Notes: generated from the letters alone by a model not told the origin. Counted from the stretch's first letter, positions 33,191 to 44,833 are shown. The stretch: 64,000 nt of DNA from Orbaceae bacterium lpD02 (GCA_036251875.1 CP133960.1:2152258-2216257), one strand, 5' to 3'. Program-made: numbers and translations.

Positions 33191-34294
33191 TTATAGACGC
33201 ATTGGCATTACGACATACGTCGCCGCTTGTTTATTGATATCTTCAATTTGCACGCTTGATGTTGAGTCTGATAGTAGTATCTGTATCGTGTCACATTTTA
33301 ATGTATTTAAAATATCAAGTAGGTATGTGACATTGAAGCCAATTTCTAACGGTTCTGCACAGTACGCTACGTCTACCATTTCTTCCGCTTCTTCTTGCTC
33401 TGGATTGGTTGCAGTAATTTTGATTTGGTTATTGTCAATATAAAGGCGAATTCCTTTAAATTTTTCATTGGACAAAATAGCTGCACGAGATAGTGCATTT
33501 TTAAGTTCTTCACATGAAGCATCCAACGTTTTATCTGGATTACGTGGGAGTACTTTTTTATAATCAGGAAATCGACCATCAATCAATTTCGAGGTAAAAG
33601 TCAAATCAGCTAAGTTAACGCGTAAGTTATTGTTGCCTATTTGAATATTGATTAGCTCATCGCTATCGCCAACAAGCTTAGCTAATTCTAGGACACCTTT
33701 TCTTGGCATAATAACAGAAGTCGTTGTTGGAATATTTTGCCCAATAGGTAATGCACACACAGCTAATCGGTGTCCATCTGTTGCGACAGTTTTTAGTGAG
33801 TCATTTTCAATCTCAAATAACATTCCATTAAGATAGTATCGTACATCTTGATTTGCCATTGAGAACTGGACGGAATCGATCAATTGTTTTAGCGTCTTTT
33901 GCGGAATTGAGAAATCAGCGTCATATTGCCAATTTTCTAAATTAGGGAAATCGCTAGCGGGCAATATTGATAGGGAGAATTTGCTTCTACCTGATTGAAT
34001 AGTTAAACGACTATCATCTAGAGCAATTGAGAGTTGCGCATCGTTGGGTAGGCTTCGACAAATATCCAAAAACTTGCGGGCAGGCACTGTTGTGGTACCC
34101 GATTCATTTGCTTCAGTAAGTGCTATCCTGGCAATCATTTCGATTTCAAGATCGGTTCCTGTCATCGATAAAGTGTTATCACTAACTTGTAGCAACAAGT
34201 TACCTAAAATCGGTAGTGTAGGGCGACTACTCAGAGGAGCACTGACAAGTTGCAGCGGTTTTATCAATTTTTCACGGTCAATAATAAATTTCAT
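33191..34294 (-). CDS. dnaN: DNA polymerase III subunit beta (sliding clamp)
   Basis: The 367-residue protein (E. coli 366) starts MKFIIDREKLIKPLQLVSAP and ends ATYVVMPMRL with the conserved C-terminal MPMRL. Three repeated clamp folds are expected at about 1-120, 121-245 and 246-367. It tethers polymerases to DNA and binds partner clamp motifs. It follows dnaA after 26 bases. Confidence 0.97.
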   Translation of the reverse strand: MKFIIDREKLIKPLQLVSAPLSSRPTLPILGNLLLQVSDNTLSMTGTDLEIEMIARIALTEANESGTTTVPARKFLDICRSLPNDAQLSIALDDSRLTIQSGRSKFSLSILPASDFPNLENWQYDADFSIPQKTLKQLIDSVQFSMANQDVRYYLNGMLFEIENDSLKTVATDGHRLAVCALPIGQNIPTTTSVIMPRKGVLELAKLVGDSDELINIQIGNNNLRVNLADLTFTSKLIDGRFPDYKKVLPRNPDKTLDASCEELKNALSRAAILSNEKFKGIRLYIDNNQIKITATNPEQEEAEEMVDVAYCAEPLEIGFNVTYLLDILNTLKCDTIQILLSDSTSSVQIEDINKQAATYVVMPMRL

Positions 34295-34320
34295 GATATT
34301 TTGCTTCAGTTAAAGAATAA

Positions 34321-35697
34321 TTATGTTGAAAGGGTGCGAATTAAATTAGAGTAATCTTCTTTAATATCATTACTTTCTTCTCTCAATTCAGCGATTTTTC
34401 GGCACGCATGTAAAACCGTGGTATGATCTCTTCCACCAAAGCCATCACCAATTTCGGGCAAGCTTTTGTTAGTAAGTTCCTTCGCTAAAGCCATCGCTAC
34501 CTGTCTTGGACGTGCGACTGAACGGGAGCGCCTTTTAGACAACAGATCCGAAACTTTTATTTTATAATATTCTGCCACAGTTTTTTGAATATTTTCAATA
34601 GTAATGAGTTTTTCTTGCAAAGCAAGTAAGTCTTTTAATGCGTCTTTAACAAAATCGATACTAATCGATTTGCCAGTAAAGTTAGCATTAGCTATTACCC
34701 GATTTAAAGCGCCTTCAAGTTCTCTAACATTTGAACGTAGTCGCTTAGCAATGAAAAACGCAACCTCTTCGGTGAGACGAATATTATTTTCATCGGCTTT
34801 TTTCATTAATATTGCCACTCGCGTTTCTAGTTCTGGAGGTTCTACTGCGACAGTAAGACCCCAGCCAAAACGAGATTTTAAGCGGTCTTCTACGCCATCT
34901 ATTTCCTTTGGATATCTATCCGAGGTTAAAATAATTTGCTGATTGCCTTCTAAAAGCGTGTTAAAAGTATGGAAAAATTCTTCCTGTGTGCGTTCTTTAT
35001 TAGCAAAAAATTGAATATCATCAATTAACAATGCATCAACAGAACGATAGTAACTTTTGAAGTCCTCAATTGCATTGTTTTGTAAAGCTTTTACCATATC
35101 TTGTACAAAGCGTTCTGAATGCATATAAATAACTTTCGCATTACTTTTACTTTGTAAAATTTGATTACCAACAGAGTGAAGTAAATGTGTTTTCCCTAGT
35201 CCTGTTGAGCCATAAATAAAGAGTGGGTTATATGCTTTCCCCGGATTTTCAGCTACTTGTTTTGCCGCTGCGTTTGCAAGTTGGTTTGATTTTCCTTCAA
35301 CGAAACTATCAAAAGTGTATCTAGGATTAATGCCAGAAAGATAGACGATGCTTTCATCGTGTTTTTTCGTTTTCCATTTAGGCTCACTGGCTGCGAGTGG
35401 TTTTTCTTTCTCTGCTACTAATTCTATTTTTCGAATCACTTCATTTTGGCGCTTTGGCGCTCCGACTTGAATCAAAATTTTTGGCGATTCAACATCAAGC
35501 AGTTGGCTTAATAGTAGTGATATTTTAGCGAGATATTTATTTTTGACCCAATCTTGGACAAAACGATTAGGCGCATAAAGATAAAACTTATCATCTTCTT
35601 TTTCAACTTGAAGAGGCCTAATCCATAAATTAAACTCTGTTGCTGTTAGCTCTTCTTGTAATTGAGATAAACATTTTTGCCAGACCATTATAGACAC
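34321..35697 (-). CDS. dnaA: Chromosomal replication initiator DnaA
   Basis: The 458-residue protein has domain I (about 1-85), a linker, an AAA+ core with Walker A GSTGLGKT at 163-170 and Walker [11 protein letters not shown], and a C-terminal DnaA-box-binding domain with [17 protein letters not shown] and [14 protein letters not shown]. First gene of the four-gene replication operon. Two DnaA-box-like sequences lie 32-75 bases upstream of the start, suggesting autoregulation. The start could be the ATG three codons later. Confidence 0.97.
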   Translation of the reverse strand: MSIMVWQKCLSQLQEELTATEFNLWIRPLQVEKEDDKFYLYAPNRFVQDWVKNKYLAKISLLLSQLLDVESPKILIQVGAPKRQNEVIRKIELVAEKEKPLAASEPKWKTKKHDESIVYLSGINPRYTFDSFVEGKSNQLANAAAKQVAENPGKAYNPLFIYGSTGLGKTHLLHSVGNQILQSKSNAKVIYMHSERFVQDMVKALQNNAIEDFKSYYRSVDALLIDDIQFFANKERTQEEFFHTFNTLLEGNQQIILTSDRYPKEIDGVEDRLKSRFGWGLTVAVEPPELETRVAILMKKADENNIRLTEEVAFFIAKRLRSNVRELEGALNRVIANANFTGKSISIDFVKDALKDLLALQEKLITIENIQKTVAEYYKIKVSDLLSKRRSRSVARPRQVAMALAKELTNKSLPEIGDGFGGRDHTTVLHACRKIAELREESNDIKEDYSNLIRTLST

Positions 35698-35728
35698 CGG
35701 ATCTCCAAATATTTCTGAATATATCTAA

Positions 35729-35737
35729 TTACCCACA
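35729..35737 (+). promoter_or_regulatory. DnaA-box-like site, one mismatch
   Basis: TTACCCACA, one change from the TTATCCACA consensus, 32 bases upstream of dnaA. Confidence 0.5.
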
Positions 35738-35763
35738 GGATAAAATGAATAATAAGTACTTAC

Positions 35764-35772
35764 TGTGAATAA
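35764..35772 (-). promoter_or_regulatory. DnaA box upstream of dnaA
   Basis: The minus strand reads TTATTCACA, matching TTATNCACA. Together with the site at 35729-35737 it probably serves DnaA autoregulation. Confidence 0.6.
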
Positions 35773-35869
35773 AAAAAGTAATTTATCTGATTTTACCTAT
35801 TTTATAGACAAAACTTTATAAGATATGAGTATTATACTGGTTATTGTAATTCATATGTATTAATAATCA

Positions 35870-35898
35870 ATAAAAACCCGGCGCATTCACCGGGTTAT
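35870..35898 (-). terminator. Rho-independent terminator of ompA
   Basis: On the minus strand stem AACCCGG / CCGGGTT (plus coordinates 35890-35896 and 35875-35881), eight-base loop, then a U-run (A5 at 35872-35876 on plus). About 30 bases after the ompA stop. Confidence 0.88.
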
Positions 35899-35927
35899 TT
35901 AAAAAATAAAAGTTAATACTAAGATTA

Positions 35928-36965
35928 TTATTTAGTATTAGTCTTTTGTTCAGAAACTAAAACTTCCTGAATTGTTGTTGCTTGAACTTGGATCTCAACG
36001 CGACGATCTGGAGCGAAACACTCTCTAAGTTCTGCGCCTTTAAGTGCATTACATTTATCACCAGTCACAGAATTTGATTTACCATCACCACGTGCAGAGA
36101 TTAAGCCAGCAGGAACGCCTCTAGACTCTAAGTAGTTCATTACCGCTTTAGCGCGCTGTTCAGACAGTTTTAAATTATAGCTATTTGAACCAATCGGATC
36201 AGTATAACCAATAACGATGATTGCGCTTTCAGATGGATTTAATTTAACTAAAGTTTTAACTAATTCATCTAATGAAGCTTGACCTTCAGGTTTGATATCT
36301 GCTTTTGAATAAGAGAAGAGAATATCTTCGTTTAATACATAACGGTTTTCACGTACTTCTAACTCTGAAGCTTTTGGTACACTAGGAGAACCTAAACTAT
36401 AAGTTACACCAAGTGTAAGCATACCATTATCTGGATTGATATTGCTATCAGTACGGATATGGTTAACCCATTGATATTCTAAACGAGTAGAAAAATCTTG
36501 ATTTAGACGATAATCAAAACCTAATGCATATACAGGAGATACGTCTGTATTGCTGTGTTTTTCGCCATCAGCTTTCCAACGAGCAGTACTAACAAAAGCA
36601 CCAGCACGAGCATACATATCTAAATCATCAGTAATGAAAGAGATCGGGTAACTTAATTTACCTGTAAAAGATGCTCCGTGAGCAGTTAGTTTTTCACCGC
36701 TAGTCTTGTATTTAACATTTCCTAACCAATCATAACCTAATTCAAAAGCAAGGTATGGATTAGCTTGGAAACCAACGAATGCACCGCCACCAACATTGTT
36801 CGATGATGCTTTAGTTGCGCCATCTACACGATCAGCGTGGGTGTCGTAGAATTTTGACCAGCCTAATTTAGCACCAGTATAGAAAGTATCATCTGGTAAT
36901 GCAGCATTAGCTACTGATGTAAGGCTAGCGATTGCCACTGCTAGCGCTAAAGTTGTTTTTTTCAT
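35928..36965 (-). CDS. ompA: OmpA family outer membrane protein
   Basis: The 345-residue protein starts at the ATG 36965 (MKKTTLALAVAIASLTSVANA signal, cleavage near residue 21), preceded by GAGGG. A TTG four codons upstream is an artefact. The eight-stranded barrel (about 22-195) is followed by a Pro-containing hinge and the OmpA peptidoglycan-binding domain (LKLSEQRAKAVMNYLESRGV, near 265-285). A Cys pair near residues 303 and 315 is conserved. Abundant porin-like anchor to murein. Confidence 0.95.
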   Translation of the reverse strand: MKKTTLALAVAIASLTSVANAALPDDTFYTGAKLGWSKFYDTHADRVDGATKASSNNVGGGAFVGFQANPYLAFELGYDWLGNVKYKTSGEKLTAHGASFTGKLSYPISFITDDLDMYARAGAFVSTARWKADGEKHSNTDVSPVYALGFDYRLNQDFSTRLEYQWVNHIRTDSNINPDNGMLTLGVTYSLGSPSVPKASELEVRENRYVLNEDILFSYSKADIKPEGQASLDELVKTLVKLNPSESAIIVIGYTDPIGSNSYNLKLSEQRAKAVMNYLESRGVPAGLISARGDGKSNSVTGDKCNALKGAELRECFAPDRRVEIQVQATTIQEVLVSEQKTNTK

Positions 36966-37178
36966 TTTGTCCCTCAACTTAATTTTGTGTTGATAATTAC
37001 TTCTAACAGTTCAACATTAAACTGCTAAAAATAATGCTTTCTTTCTGTCTTTTATTATAACTATACATAGAAATACTTACTTAGTATACCATGTCCCATT
37101 TGCATTGCTATAGATAATTCATCATCTTACTTTGAAGAATCATATTTTAATTAGTATACTAAATTTTTTTATGTTACG

Positions 37179-38078
37179 CTAATTAGTGATTTTAATCAAT
37201 GCATTAAATGTATCAGATAGTATTTTTGTCATAATAACAAAGTCAGCTTCAAGCTTTTTGTCTTTTTCTTCTGGCATGAAATCGTCATTTTTATCAGCAA
37301 CAGTGCTATCAAATTTAATTCTTTTTAACGTGTAATCTTTATTTAAGATAAATGAAACACCTCTCTCATCAATGAGATTTAACTTATTAACTTGCTTGCC
37401 AGCATCAATATGTACTAATACTTCATTACTATCTATTTCTAGATTTTTACAGCGGACAATCTGATTATCTTCTAATACATCTTTTAGCTCTATCTCATTA
37501 CCTAGCTGAATAGGTGGGTATTGTTTTGTGTCTCGAACCCATTCAGTCATGGTTTTATCTAATGGTATCTCACTTGACAATGGTGAAATAGATAGGCTGC
37601 CCATTTCTTTTCTTAATAAGGCAAGAATATCTTCTGCTTGTTTAAAACTGGCACTATCAACAATTACTCTTTTTGCTTGGGTATCGATCCATAGCCAAAA
37701 AAATTGATATTTACTGAAGGCTCTAGGTAGTAAATCGATAAAAACTTCATCTTTTAATGACTGCTTTTCGGTTTTTTTTAATTGACGGCCTAGCGCATTT
37801 TCTTGTACCGTTATTTTATCTGCTAAGGTTTGCTTAATCACAGATGAAGGTAATATTTTAGTTTCTTTCTTTAAGCGTAACAATAATTGGTTATTAATAT
37901 CGATCATTAGTGAATTATCGCCATGTTCACCATAAGGCGAAACCCAACCTGATTTTGTGCTATCAGTATTACCGCAAGGAGTGAACGGACAAGCATTAAT
38001 AGCTTGTTCGACGATTTTCTTATCGAGAAGATTATCTTTATTGAGTTGATAAACAATCGCATTTTTAAACCAAAGCAT
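37179..38078 (-). CDS. rdgC: Recombination-associated protein RdgC
   Basis: The 299-residue protein starts MLWFKNAIVYQLNKD and contains FTPCG, GWVSPYG and LKKTEKQSLKDEVFIDLLPRAF, all diagnostic of RdgC (E. coli 303). RdgC forms a DNA-binding ring that limits RecA loading. Here it is a single gene between ompA and a MipA-like porin. Confidence 0.95.
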   Translation of the reverse strand: MLWFKNAIVYQLNKDNLLDKKIVEQAINACPFTPCGNTDSTKSGWVSPYGEHGDNSLMIDINNQLLLRLKKETKILPSSVIKQTLADKITVQENALGRQLKKTEKQSLKDEVFIDLLPRAFSKYQFFWLWIDTQAKRVIVDSASFKQAEDILALLRKEMGSLSISPLSSEIPLDKTMTEWVRDTKQYPPIQLGNEIELKDVLEDNQIVRCKNLEIDSNEVLVHIDAGKQVNKLNLIDERGVSFILNKDYTLKRIKFDSTVADKNDDFMPEEKDKKLEADFVIMTKILSDTFNALIKITN

Positions 38079-38185
38079 GTTGATAGGTCTTCCTTAGTAA
38101 ATATTATTTTTTAACATGCTCGTAGCTTTTAACTAAAACGAGCATCGTAAATTATGAGTTCACTTTGCTGCAAAGTAAAATAACA

Positions 38186-38935
38186 CTAAAAACTATATGT
38201 GATACCAGCAAAAATACTTGGAACAGTACTGTTAGCTATCATTGGACTATTTTTTACATCACCAGTTAACTTATCCACTCGAGCACCTAAATATGCTCCA
38301 AAATTTTGGGTCAACGCATAACTTCCAACTAATGACACATAAGGTGTAAAGGAGCTCTTGGCGTCGTGATAAGCAAGACCAGAGCGAACTGATTCACTGT
38401 GGGAGACACCATAATAATAGTCGTTATTTTTATCATTTGCCCAGTTAATTCCAACACGTGGTTCTATTGCCCATTTATCACCTGAGAATACATAGGCATA
38501 ACTCGCATTAATTAAAACGCTATTACTTTCGTTTAGAATATCTGCACCAATGCTCGTAGCAAAATTACCAAATCCAGTTGAAAGTGTATACCGTGCTTCA
38601 GCCAAAAGAGTGGAGCGACGTTTATTGAGTTGTTTCATTTGAGCGTTGTCAGTATCTTTAGTTTTGAACTCTAATGGAAGATAACTTACCCCCAGGGACA
38701 CTTTCTGATTGTCATCAGAGTAGACATAAGCACCCGCAGTGAAGTTATTAATAAAAAATACCTCATTGGAAAATGCAATATGAGGTAGAGGATAATATAC
38801 CGCGCCATACCCTTTGTATGGTGAATCAGTCCAACTAGCACCCATTCCCACCGAAATTGGCGTAGCTTGTGCCGGAATCGATGCAATAATTAAAGCGGTA
38901 CTAATTGTTAACGAAAAAATGATACGTTTGTTCAC
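38186..38935 (-). CDS. MipA/OmpV family outer membrane protein
   Basis: The 249-residue protein has a signal peptide (MNKRIIFSLTISTALIIASIPAQA) and alternating beta-strands ending in the outer-membrane C-terminal Phe (FAGITYSF). The segment YYYGVSHSESVRSGLAYHDA with the following PYVSLVGSYALTQNF is the MipA/OmpV family signature. Relatives scaffold murein synthesis and lysis (MipA) or act as adhesins (OmpV). RBS AGGAG before 38935. Function here is not determined by context. Confidence 0.85.
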   Translation of the reverse strand: MNKRIIFSLTISTALIIASIPAQATPISVGMGASWTDSPYKGYGAVYYPLPHIAFSNEVFFINNFTAGAYVYSDDNQKVSLGVSYLPLEFKTKDTDNAQMKQLNKRRSTLLAEARYTLSTGFGNFATSIGADILNESNSVLINASYAYVFSGDKWAIEPRVGINWANDKNNDYYYGVSHSESVRSGLAYHDAKSSFTPYVSLVGSYALTQNFGAYLGARVDKLTGDVKNSPMIANSTVPSIFAGITYSF

Positions 38936-39040
38936 TAATTACTCCTAAGATATTACTAATTGTTACCACAGAAAGCTCCTTTATGTGGCTGTTTTGGTTA
39001 TTTAAAATAAAAAACTTATACGTATATAATATATTTACGC

Positions 39041-40318
39041 TCAGTTGTATGTTACCACTTTTTCTTGCTCCGCAATAATATAATGTTTCGCAGGCTCAGT
39101 TCTAGAGATAATTTTGCCGTGGCGAATAGAATACAGAATCGGCGTTTGCCTGCGAACTGCATCAAACCCGCTATTAGCCGCTAGAATAATTAAGTTAGCA
39201 TCATGACCAGTATGAACACCATATTTTTTATCGGAAATATTCAATGTTTTTGCGCTATTTGTGGTAATCAGATCTAAGCTTTGATTTAATTGCTCATAGC
39301 CCATTAATTGACAAATATGCAGCCCCATATGTAGTACTTGTAACATATTTGCGGTACCAAGTGGGTACCAAGGGTCAAAGACATCATCATGGCCAAAACA
39401 GACATTGATTCCTGCTTCTAAAAGCTCTTTAACGCGTGTAATACCTCTACGTTTAGGGTAAGTATCAAAACGTCCTTGCAGGTGAATATTCACAAGGGGA
39501 TTGGCAACAAAATTAATGCCGGAGAGTTTTAATATTCTAAATAAACGAGAAGCGTAGGCTCCATTATAAGAGTGCATTGCTGTTGTATGACTTGCGGTAA
39601 CTTGATTGCCCATTTCATATTTATGCGCTAATGCCGCAACAGTTTCGACAAATCGAGATTGCTCGTCATCTATCTCATCGCAGTGTACATCTATCAATCG
39701 GTTATACTTTTTGGCCAGTTCAAAAATAAAATGTAATGACTCAATGCCGTATTCACGTGTAAATTCAAAATGGGGGATAGCACCGATAACATCAGCACCT
39801 AATTCAATCGCTTTTTCCAATAGTGCTTTACCATTGGGATAAGACAAAATGCCTTCTTGTGGGAACGCAACTATTTGCAAATCAATCCAAGGGGAAATTT
39901 CTTGTTTAACCTCTAGCATTGCTTTTAAGGCTACCAATGACGGGTCGGATACATCAACATGAGTTCTCACATACTGGATACCATTAGCGATTTGCCATTG
40001 CAATGTCTTTAACGCTCTATTTTTTACATCATCATGGCTGAGCATTTTTTTACGTTCAGTCCAACGCTCGATCCCTTCGAATAATGTTCCTGATTGATTC
40101 CAAGCAGGTTGTCCTGCTGTTTGTGTTGTGTCTAAATGAATATGTGGTTCAATAAATGGTGGTATAACAAGTCCTCCATTCGCATCAAGATCATACGCCA
40201 TTTTTTGTATCTGTTCTGATATTGCACCAAATTTTCCATTAATTATTTCTATTTGCCATAAACCATCTCGGTTTGGTAGGCGAGCATTACCAATAATAAA
40301 TGCTATTTTTGAATTCAT
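39041..40318 (-). CDS. codA: Cytosine deaminase
   Basis: The 425-residue amidohydrolase converts cytosine to uracil and ammonia. Metal-binding motifs [27 protein letters not shown] and [12 protein letters not shown] match E. coli CodA almost residue for residue. It overlaps codB by four bases (40315-40318), so translation is coupled. Salvages cytosine as a nitrogen and pyrimidine source. Confidence 0.97.
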   Translation of the reverse strand: MNSKIAFIIGNARLPNRDGLWQIEIINGKFGAISEQIQKMAYDLDANGGLVIPPFIEPHIHLDTTQTAGQPAWNQSGTLFEGIERWTERKKMLSHDDVKNRALKTLQWQIANGIQYVRTHVDVSDPSLVALKAMLEVKQEISPWIDLQIVAFPQEGILSYPNGKALLEKAIELGADVIGAIPHFEFTREYGIESLHFIFELAKKYNRLIDVHCDEIDDEQSRFVETVAALAHKYEMGNQVTASHTTAMHSYNGAYASRLFRILKLSGINFVANPLVNIHLQGRFDTYPKRRGITRVKELLEAGINVCFGHDDVFDPWYPLGTANMLQVLHMGLHICQLMGYEQLNQSLDLITTNSAKTLNISDKKYGVHTGHDANLIILAANSGFDAVRRQTPILYSIRHGKIISRTEPAKHYIIAEQEKVVTYN

Positions 40319-41562
40319 TTTCGACCTCTGGAAATTCCAATTCTTCGCGCAAGTGGATTGATAATTATATAACTTATTGCGCTACCAAGCACTGAATTAA
40401 TAGGAACAATGCCTGGCAATAATTTAGCGCATAAAATGCCAACTGCAACAGCTACGATGGCAACCCAATTAATTTTTCTTCTACTCCCATTAACTAACGA
40501 TTGATAGCGTTTTTTGTTTATAACATAATCTGCGATAATAACCCCCCCAATCGGCGGGATTGCGGTTGATAAAAAGGTTAGCCAACCGACAAAATTATTA
40601 TATAGCCATACCGCACAAAGTGTACCAATAATACCATTTATCATTGACATGGTTTTACTCGATAGACCCGTGATATTGGCCATTCCAAGCCCTGATGCAT
40701 ACAGTGCATTATCATTGGTCGTCCAAATATTGAGTCCCAGTACAATAATTGCCGGAATTAATAAGCCTTGGGCGATCATCACGTCAGATATATCAGCTTG
40801 ACCAACGGATGCCGCTCCTGCAGCACCGAAAATAAACATTAATGAATTACCGAGTAAAAAAGAGATGATAATAATAATAAAAACATGTCTAGCTTTTTTA
40901 CCAAACCGAACAAAATCGGCGGTTAGTGTTCCGGCGCTAATAAAAGAACCAACTACAATGGTGAGCGCAGTAGAAAACGATAATGGATTACTTGGCGCCA
41001 TATCGATTAACGCACTTATTCCTCCAGAATCAATTATTGCAATCCTAACAGAATAACAGCCTAAAACACCAATAGCAGGAACCGCAATAATCGATAAATA
41101 AAGTAAAGCTTTAATCCCTTCAAACGCGACGGTGATGGTCATTAAGATACCAAACAAACCAATAAGCAGATACTCATTGAGCCCTGTTGCTTTGCTTACA
41201 GGGAATGCGAACATAGCTAATCCAACACCAAACCAACCAATTTGTGTCGCACTTAATAGAAAAGAGGGTAGCCAAGAACCTTTTCTGCCAAAGGAAAATC
41301 GAGCTAATAGATGGGTCGAAAATCCTGTTTTTGCGCCAATGTAACCGAGTATTGCGCTATAGAGCCCTAGCAGCAAATTGCCAATAAAAAGGGCTAAAAA
41401 GAAGTCACTAAATGTTAAACCTGTTCCTAACGTTCCTCCAGCCCACATGCTAGCAGAAAAAAACGTTAGACTTAACATAATAAATGTTAATGAAATAACG
41501 TTTTTTTTAGCTGATAGTGGTACGGCTTCTTGACTGAAATTATGATCTTTTCTTTTTGACAT
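40315..41562 (-). CDS. codB: Cytosine permease
   Basis: The 415-residue NCS1-family permease has about twelve membrane segments. The N-terminal block [29 protein letters not shown] is typical of CodB. First gene of codBA. Divergent from glnS across 286 bases that must hold both promoters. Confidence 0.95.
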   Translation of the reverse strand: MSKRKDHNFSQEAVPLSAKKNVISLTFIMLSLTFFSASMWAGGTLGTGLTFSDFFLALFIGNLLLGLYSAILGYIGAKTGFSTHLLARFSFGRKGSWLPSFLLSATQIGWFGVGLAMFAFPVSKATGLNEYLLIGLFGILMTITVAFEGIKALLYLSIIAVPAIGVLGCYSVRIAIIDSGGISALIDMAPSNPLSFSTALTIVVGSFISAGTLTADFVRFGKKARHVFIIIIISFLLGNSLMFIFGAAGAASVGQADISDVMIAQGLLIPAIIVLGLNIWTTNDNALYASGLGMANITGLSSKTMSMINGIIGTLCAVWLYNNFVGWLTFLSTAIPPIGGVIIADYVINKKRYQSLVNGSRRKINWVAIVAVAVGILCAKLLPGIVPINSVLGSAISYIIINPLARRIGISRGRK

Positions 41563-41848
41563 GCTGAGCTCAGATTATTCTTAATTGATAAAACGCTGCT
41601 CATTATAATGATTTTTAACAGACAAACTATAACTTAACTTATTGATAATATTTAATTGTTTGAAATATCAATAGTATTATTTTTGAGACAATAAATAGTG
41701 TGATTTATAACCATATAATTTTTATCTTTATTTAGCTTAGATAATTGTGATTAATAGCATTCACGAATAGTAAAAAATTTGTTATATTCACTCGCTATAG
41801 TTTTAAACATACGAACAAGCAATTTAAATTGAGATTTAGGGGAATTTT
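41563..41848. other. Divergent regulatory gap between codB and glnS
   Basis: No gene. AT-rich, with a TATAGT -10-like hexamer near 41795 and a purine-rich site (GGGGAA) before glnS. I see no recognisable operator for a nitrogen or purine regulator. Confidence 0.3.
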
Positions 41849-43513
41849 ATGAGCGATATCGAAGTTGCAGCTCGTCCAACAAACTTTATTCGTCAAATTA
41901 TTGATAACGATCTGGCTGAAGGTAAATATCAAACGATTCAAACGCGCTTTCCTCCAGAACCAAACGGGTATTTGCACATAGGTCACGCTAAGGCAATTTG
42001 CTTGAATTTTGGTATTGCTCAAGATTATCGTGGTAAATGCAACTTGCGTTTTGATGATACTAATCCTGTTAAAGAAGATGTGGAATATGTAGAATCGATT
42101 AAAAACGATGTTCAATGGTTAGGGTTTCAGTGGGATGGCGAGGTTCGTTACTCATCAGACTATTTTGAACAACTATTTCTATATGCTATCGAACTCATAC
42201 AAAAAGGCCTTGCATATGTTGATGAGTTATCCGCTGACGAGATCCGAGAGTATCGTGGAACACTAACGCAAGTAGGTAAGAATAGCCCGTATCGCGATCG
42301 TAGTATCGATGAAAATTTATCGCTATTTAATAAAATGAAAAATGGTGAATTAGCTGAAGGTACAGCTTGCTTGCGAGCTAAAATTGATATGGCTTCACCA
42401 TTTATTGTTATGCGAGATCCTGTCTTATATCGAATAAAATTTGCCAATCATCATCAGACCGCAGATACATGGTGTATTTATCCAATGTACGATTTTACCC
42501 ATTGTATTTCTGACGCGATTGAAAATATCACTCACTCGTTGTGTACATTAGAGTTCCAAGATAATCGTCGTCTATATGATTGGGTCCTTGATAATATTAC
42601 GATTTCCTCTCGTCCTCATCAATACGAATTTTCGCGTCTCAATTTAGAATACACAATAACCTCAAAGCGTAAACTTAACTTATTAGTAACAGAAAATATC
42701 GTTGATGGTTGGGATGACCCTCGGATGCCAACAGTATCAGGCATGCGCCGTCGAGGCTATTCAGCTGCGTCAATTCGTGAGTTTTGCCAACGAATAGGCA
42801 TTACGAAACAAGAAAATACAGTAGAAATGAGCGCGTTAGAGTTTTGTGTGCGAGAAGACCTTAACGAAAACGCACCGAGAGCCATGGCAGTAATCGATCC
42901 GGTTAAAATTATTATTGAAAATTTCTCTGATTCATTAGATGAAATTCTTATGATGCCAAATCACCCTAATCGTCCAGAATTAGGCTCGCGTAATGTTCCA
43001 TTTACTCGAGAACTATATATCGATCGTGCCGATTTTCGCGAAGAGGCGAATAAAAATTACAAACGTTTAGTATTAGGTAAAGAAGTCCGTTTACGCAATG
43101 CTTATGTTATTCGAGCTGATCGTGTTGAAAAAGATAACGCAGGCAATATTAACACGATTTACTGTTCATATGACCCTAGCACACTAAATAAAAACCCTGA
43201 GGATGGGCGTAAAATTAAAGGTGTTATTCATTGGGTTTCAGCTAAATTTGCACTACCTGCTGAAATTCGCCTTTATGATCGTTTATTCAGCATGCCAAAC
43301 CCGAGTGCTGCCGAGAACTTTCTAGCGACGATTAACCCTGAATCATTAGCGATTAAAAGAGGATTTGTTGAGCCAAGTTTACGTGATAGCAAAGCCGAGT
43401 TTGCTTATCAGTTTGAAAGAGAGGGCTATTTCTGTTTAGATAGTAAATATGCGAAAGAAGGGAATCTTGTTTTTAATCGCACAGTAGGGCTTCGTGATAA
43501 CTGGAGTGAATAG
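41849..43513 (+). CDS. glnS: Glutamine--tRNA ligase
   Basis: The 554-residue class I synthetase is exactly as long as E. coli GlnRS. The HIGH motif lies in [20 protein letters not shown] near residues 33-52. The KMSKS-equivalent reads TSKRKLNLL instead of E. coli MSKRKL, a conservative first-position change. C-terminal anticodon-binding barrels are complete. Charges tRNA-Gln with glutamine. Confidence 0.98.
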   Translation: MSDIEVAARPTNFIRQIIDNDLAEGKYQTIQTRFPPEPNGYLHIGHAKAICLNFGIAQDYRGKCNLRFDDTNPVKEDVEYVESIKNDVQWLGFQWDGEVRYSSDYFEQLFLYAIELIQKGLAYVDELSADEIREYRGTLTQVGKNSPYRDRSIDENLSLFNKMKNGELAEGTACLRAKIDMASPFIVMRDPVLYRIKFANHHQTADTWCIYPMYDFTHCISDAIENITHSLCTLEFQDNRRLYDWVLDNITISSRPHQYEFSRLNLEYTITSKRKLNLLVTENIVDGWDDPRMPTVSGMRRRGYSAASIREFCQRIGITKQENTVEMSALEFCVREDLNENAPRAMAVIDPVKIIIENFSDSLDEILMMPNHPNRPELGSRNVPFTRELYIDRADFREEANKNYKRLVLGKEVRLRNAYVIRADRVEKDNAGNINTIYCSYDPSTLNKNPEDGRKIKGVIHWVSAKFALPAEIRLYDRLFSMPNPSAAENFLATINPESLAIKRGFVEPSLRDSKAEFAYQFEREGYFCLDSKYAKEGNLVFNRTVGLRDNWSE

Positions 43514-43535
43514 CTAGGTTATTTTTATTTGATAT

Positions 43536-43558
43536 AAACCGCCGTGTGCGGTTTTTTT
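43536..43558 (+). terminator. Rho-independent terminator of glnS
   Basis: Stem AAACCGC (43536-43542) / GCGGTTT (43548-43554), five-base loop, T7. It starts 23 bases after the stop codon. Confidence 0.92.
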
Positions 43559-43711
43559 CTATTCAAATTTCATACAAATCGAATACTTTAACTAAAAGAT
43601 AGCATTAGTTTTTATGGTTGCTTACAATTAGGGGTGAGGTTGCATCGAATGGGTATCGCTGATAGTATGATCTACCTTTTCTAGCGTTTAATTCTAATAT
43701 TTTTACTCAAG

Positions 43712-44512
43712 ATGAATACTGTATTTTCTGATAGTTATCGACAACGTTTTAGTGGAATTGCCCGCCTGTATGGCGAGAATGCACTGACCCATTTTCAACA
43801 AGCAAAAATCTGTGTCATTGGTATCGGAGGTGTTGGGTCTTGGGCTGCTGAATCTTTGGCTCGTAGTGGGATCGGATATATTACCTTAATTGATCTCGAC
43901 GACATTTGCATCACGAATACCAATCGACAAATTCACGCACTAAAACAGAATATTGGTCGAGCTAAAACAGACCTTATGGCAGAACGAATCAACCAGATTA
44001 ATCCTGAATGTCGAGTTAGTTGTATTGATGATTTCATTAACCAAAGTAATGTGAGTGAATATTTAGGGACTAAAGCTATGCCTAAATATGATTTTATCAT
44101 CGATGCTATTGATAGTGTACGTGCTAAAGCTGCTGTTTTGGCGCACTGCAGACGTAGCAAATTAAAAATTATTACAATTGGTGGTGCTGGTGGTCAAAAA
44201 GATCCGACCAAAATTAATATTGCGGATTTAGCTAAAACCATTCAAGACCCTTTATTAGCTAAGTTGCGCGAAAGATTAAAAGGTGAGTACAAACTAACAA
44301 AAGATAGCAAAGGAAAATATAGTATTCCTTGCGTTTATTCAACCGAGCAACTTACTTACCCTGCCGCTAATGGCGAAGTTTGTTTGATCAAAAATCAAGC
44401 TGAAGGATCGAAAAAAATGGATTGTGCTTCTGGTTTTGGCGCTATAACAAATGTCACTGCGACATTTGGTTTTGTTGCTGTAAGCTATGTGCTAGATAAA
44501 TTATTAAAATAA
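43712..44512 (+). CDS. tcdA: tRNA threonylcarbamoyladenosine dehydratase
   Basis: The 266-residue E1-like protein has the nucleotide-binding GIGGVG at residues 37-42 and a C-terminal hydrophobic helix. TcdA dehydrates t6A37 to the cyclic form in ANN-decoding tRNAs. Length and blocks such as VIDAIDSVRAKAAVLAHCR match E. coli TcdA (CsdL, 268). In E. coli it neighbours csdA/csdE; those are not here. Confidence 0.94.
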   Translation: MNTVFSDSYRQRFSGIARLYGENALTHFQQAKICVIGIGGVGSWAAESLARSGIGYITLIDLDDICITNTNRQIHALKQNIGRAKTDLMAERINQINPECRVSCIDDFINQSNVSEYLGTKAMPKYDFIIDAIDSVRAKAAVLAHCRRSKLKIITIGGAGGQKDPTKINIADLAKTIQDPLLAKLRERLKGEYKLTKDSKGKYSIPCVYSTEQLTYPAANGEVCLIKNQAEGSKKMDCASGFGAITNVTATFGFVAVSYVLDKLLK

Positions 44513-44833
44513 TTAATTGTTATATAAATGATAGTGTATCTATATAATTTAATTTTATAAATTACTCTTGCCAAATTATATTAATTTTCTCCCCCTTGAA
44601 ATTTAGTTATTTCCCTACATAATTATTGTATAAATAAACTATCAAATTTATTGAATCCACCTTACAAATTGTGCCTTGTTTGGTTATGAGTATTGAATCC
44701 AAATATAAACTGATCTAGGATACTAGCCACAGTCTAAACGTAAAAAAAGAATAATGATAAACATGCGAAAAACGCTAGAAAAGACGACCAAATTTAAACT
44801 TAAACTTTAAAATTAAAACTAGGAGATAGTCAT
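44513..44833. other. 321-base upstream region of adhE
   Basis: No gene. AT-rich; a TTGAAA hexamer at 44596-44601 with CATAAT 16 bases on is the best promoter-like pair. adhE has AGGAG at 44821-44825. I see no convincing FNR or Cra site, although adhE is usually under anaerobic and catabolite control. Confidence 0.3.

Noticed and set aside
35698..35927. Chromosome origin upstream of dnaA
   Set aside because: Only two DnaA-box-like sites and no clear AT-rich 13-mer repeats; better explained by dnaA autoregulation.
37184..37199. FNR-like dyad (GTGATTTTAATCAAT)
   Set aside because: It lies within the last codons of rdgC, not upstream of any gene, so a regulatory role is unlikely.
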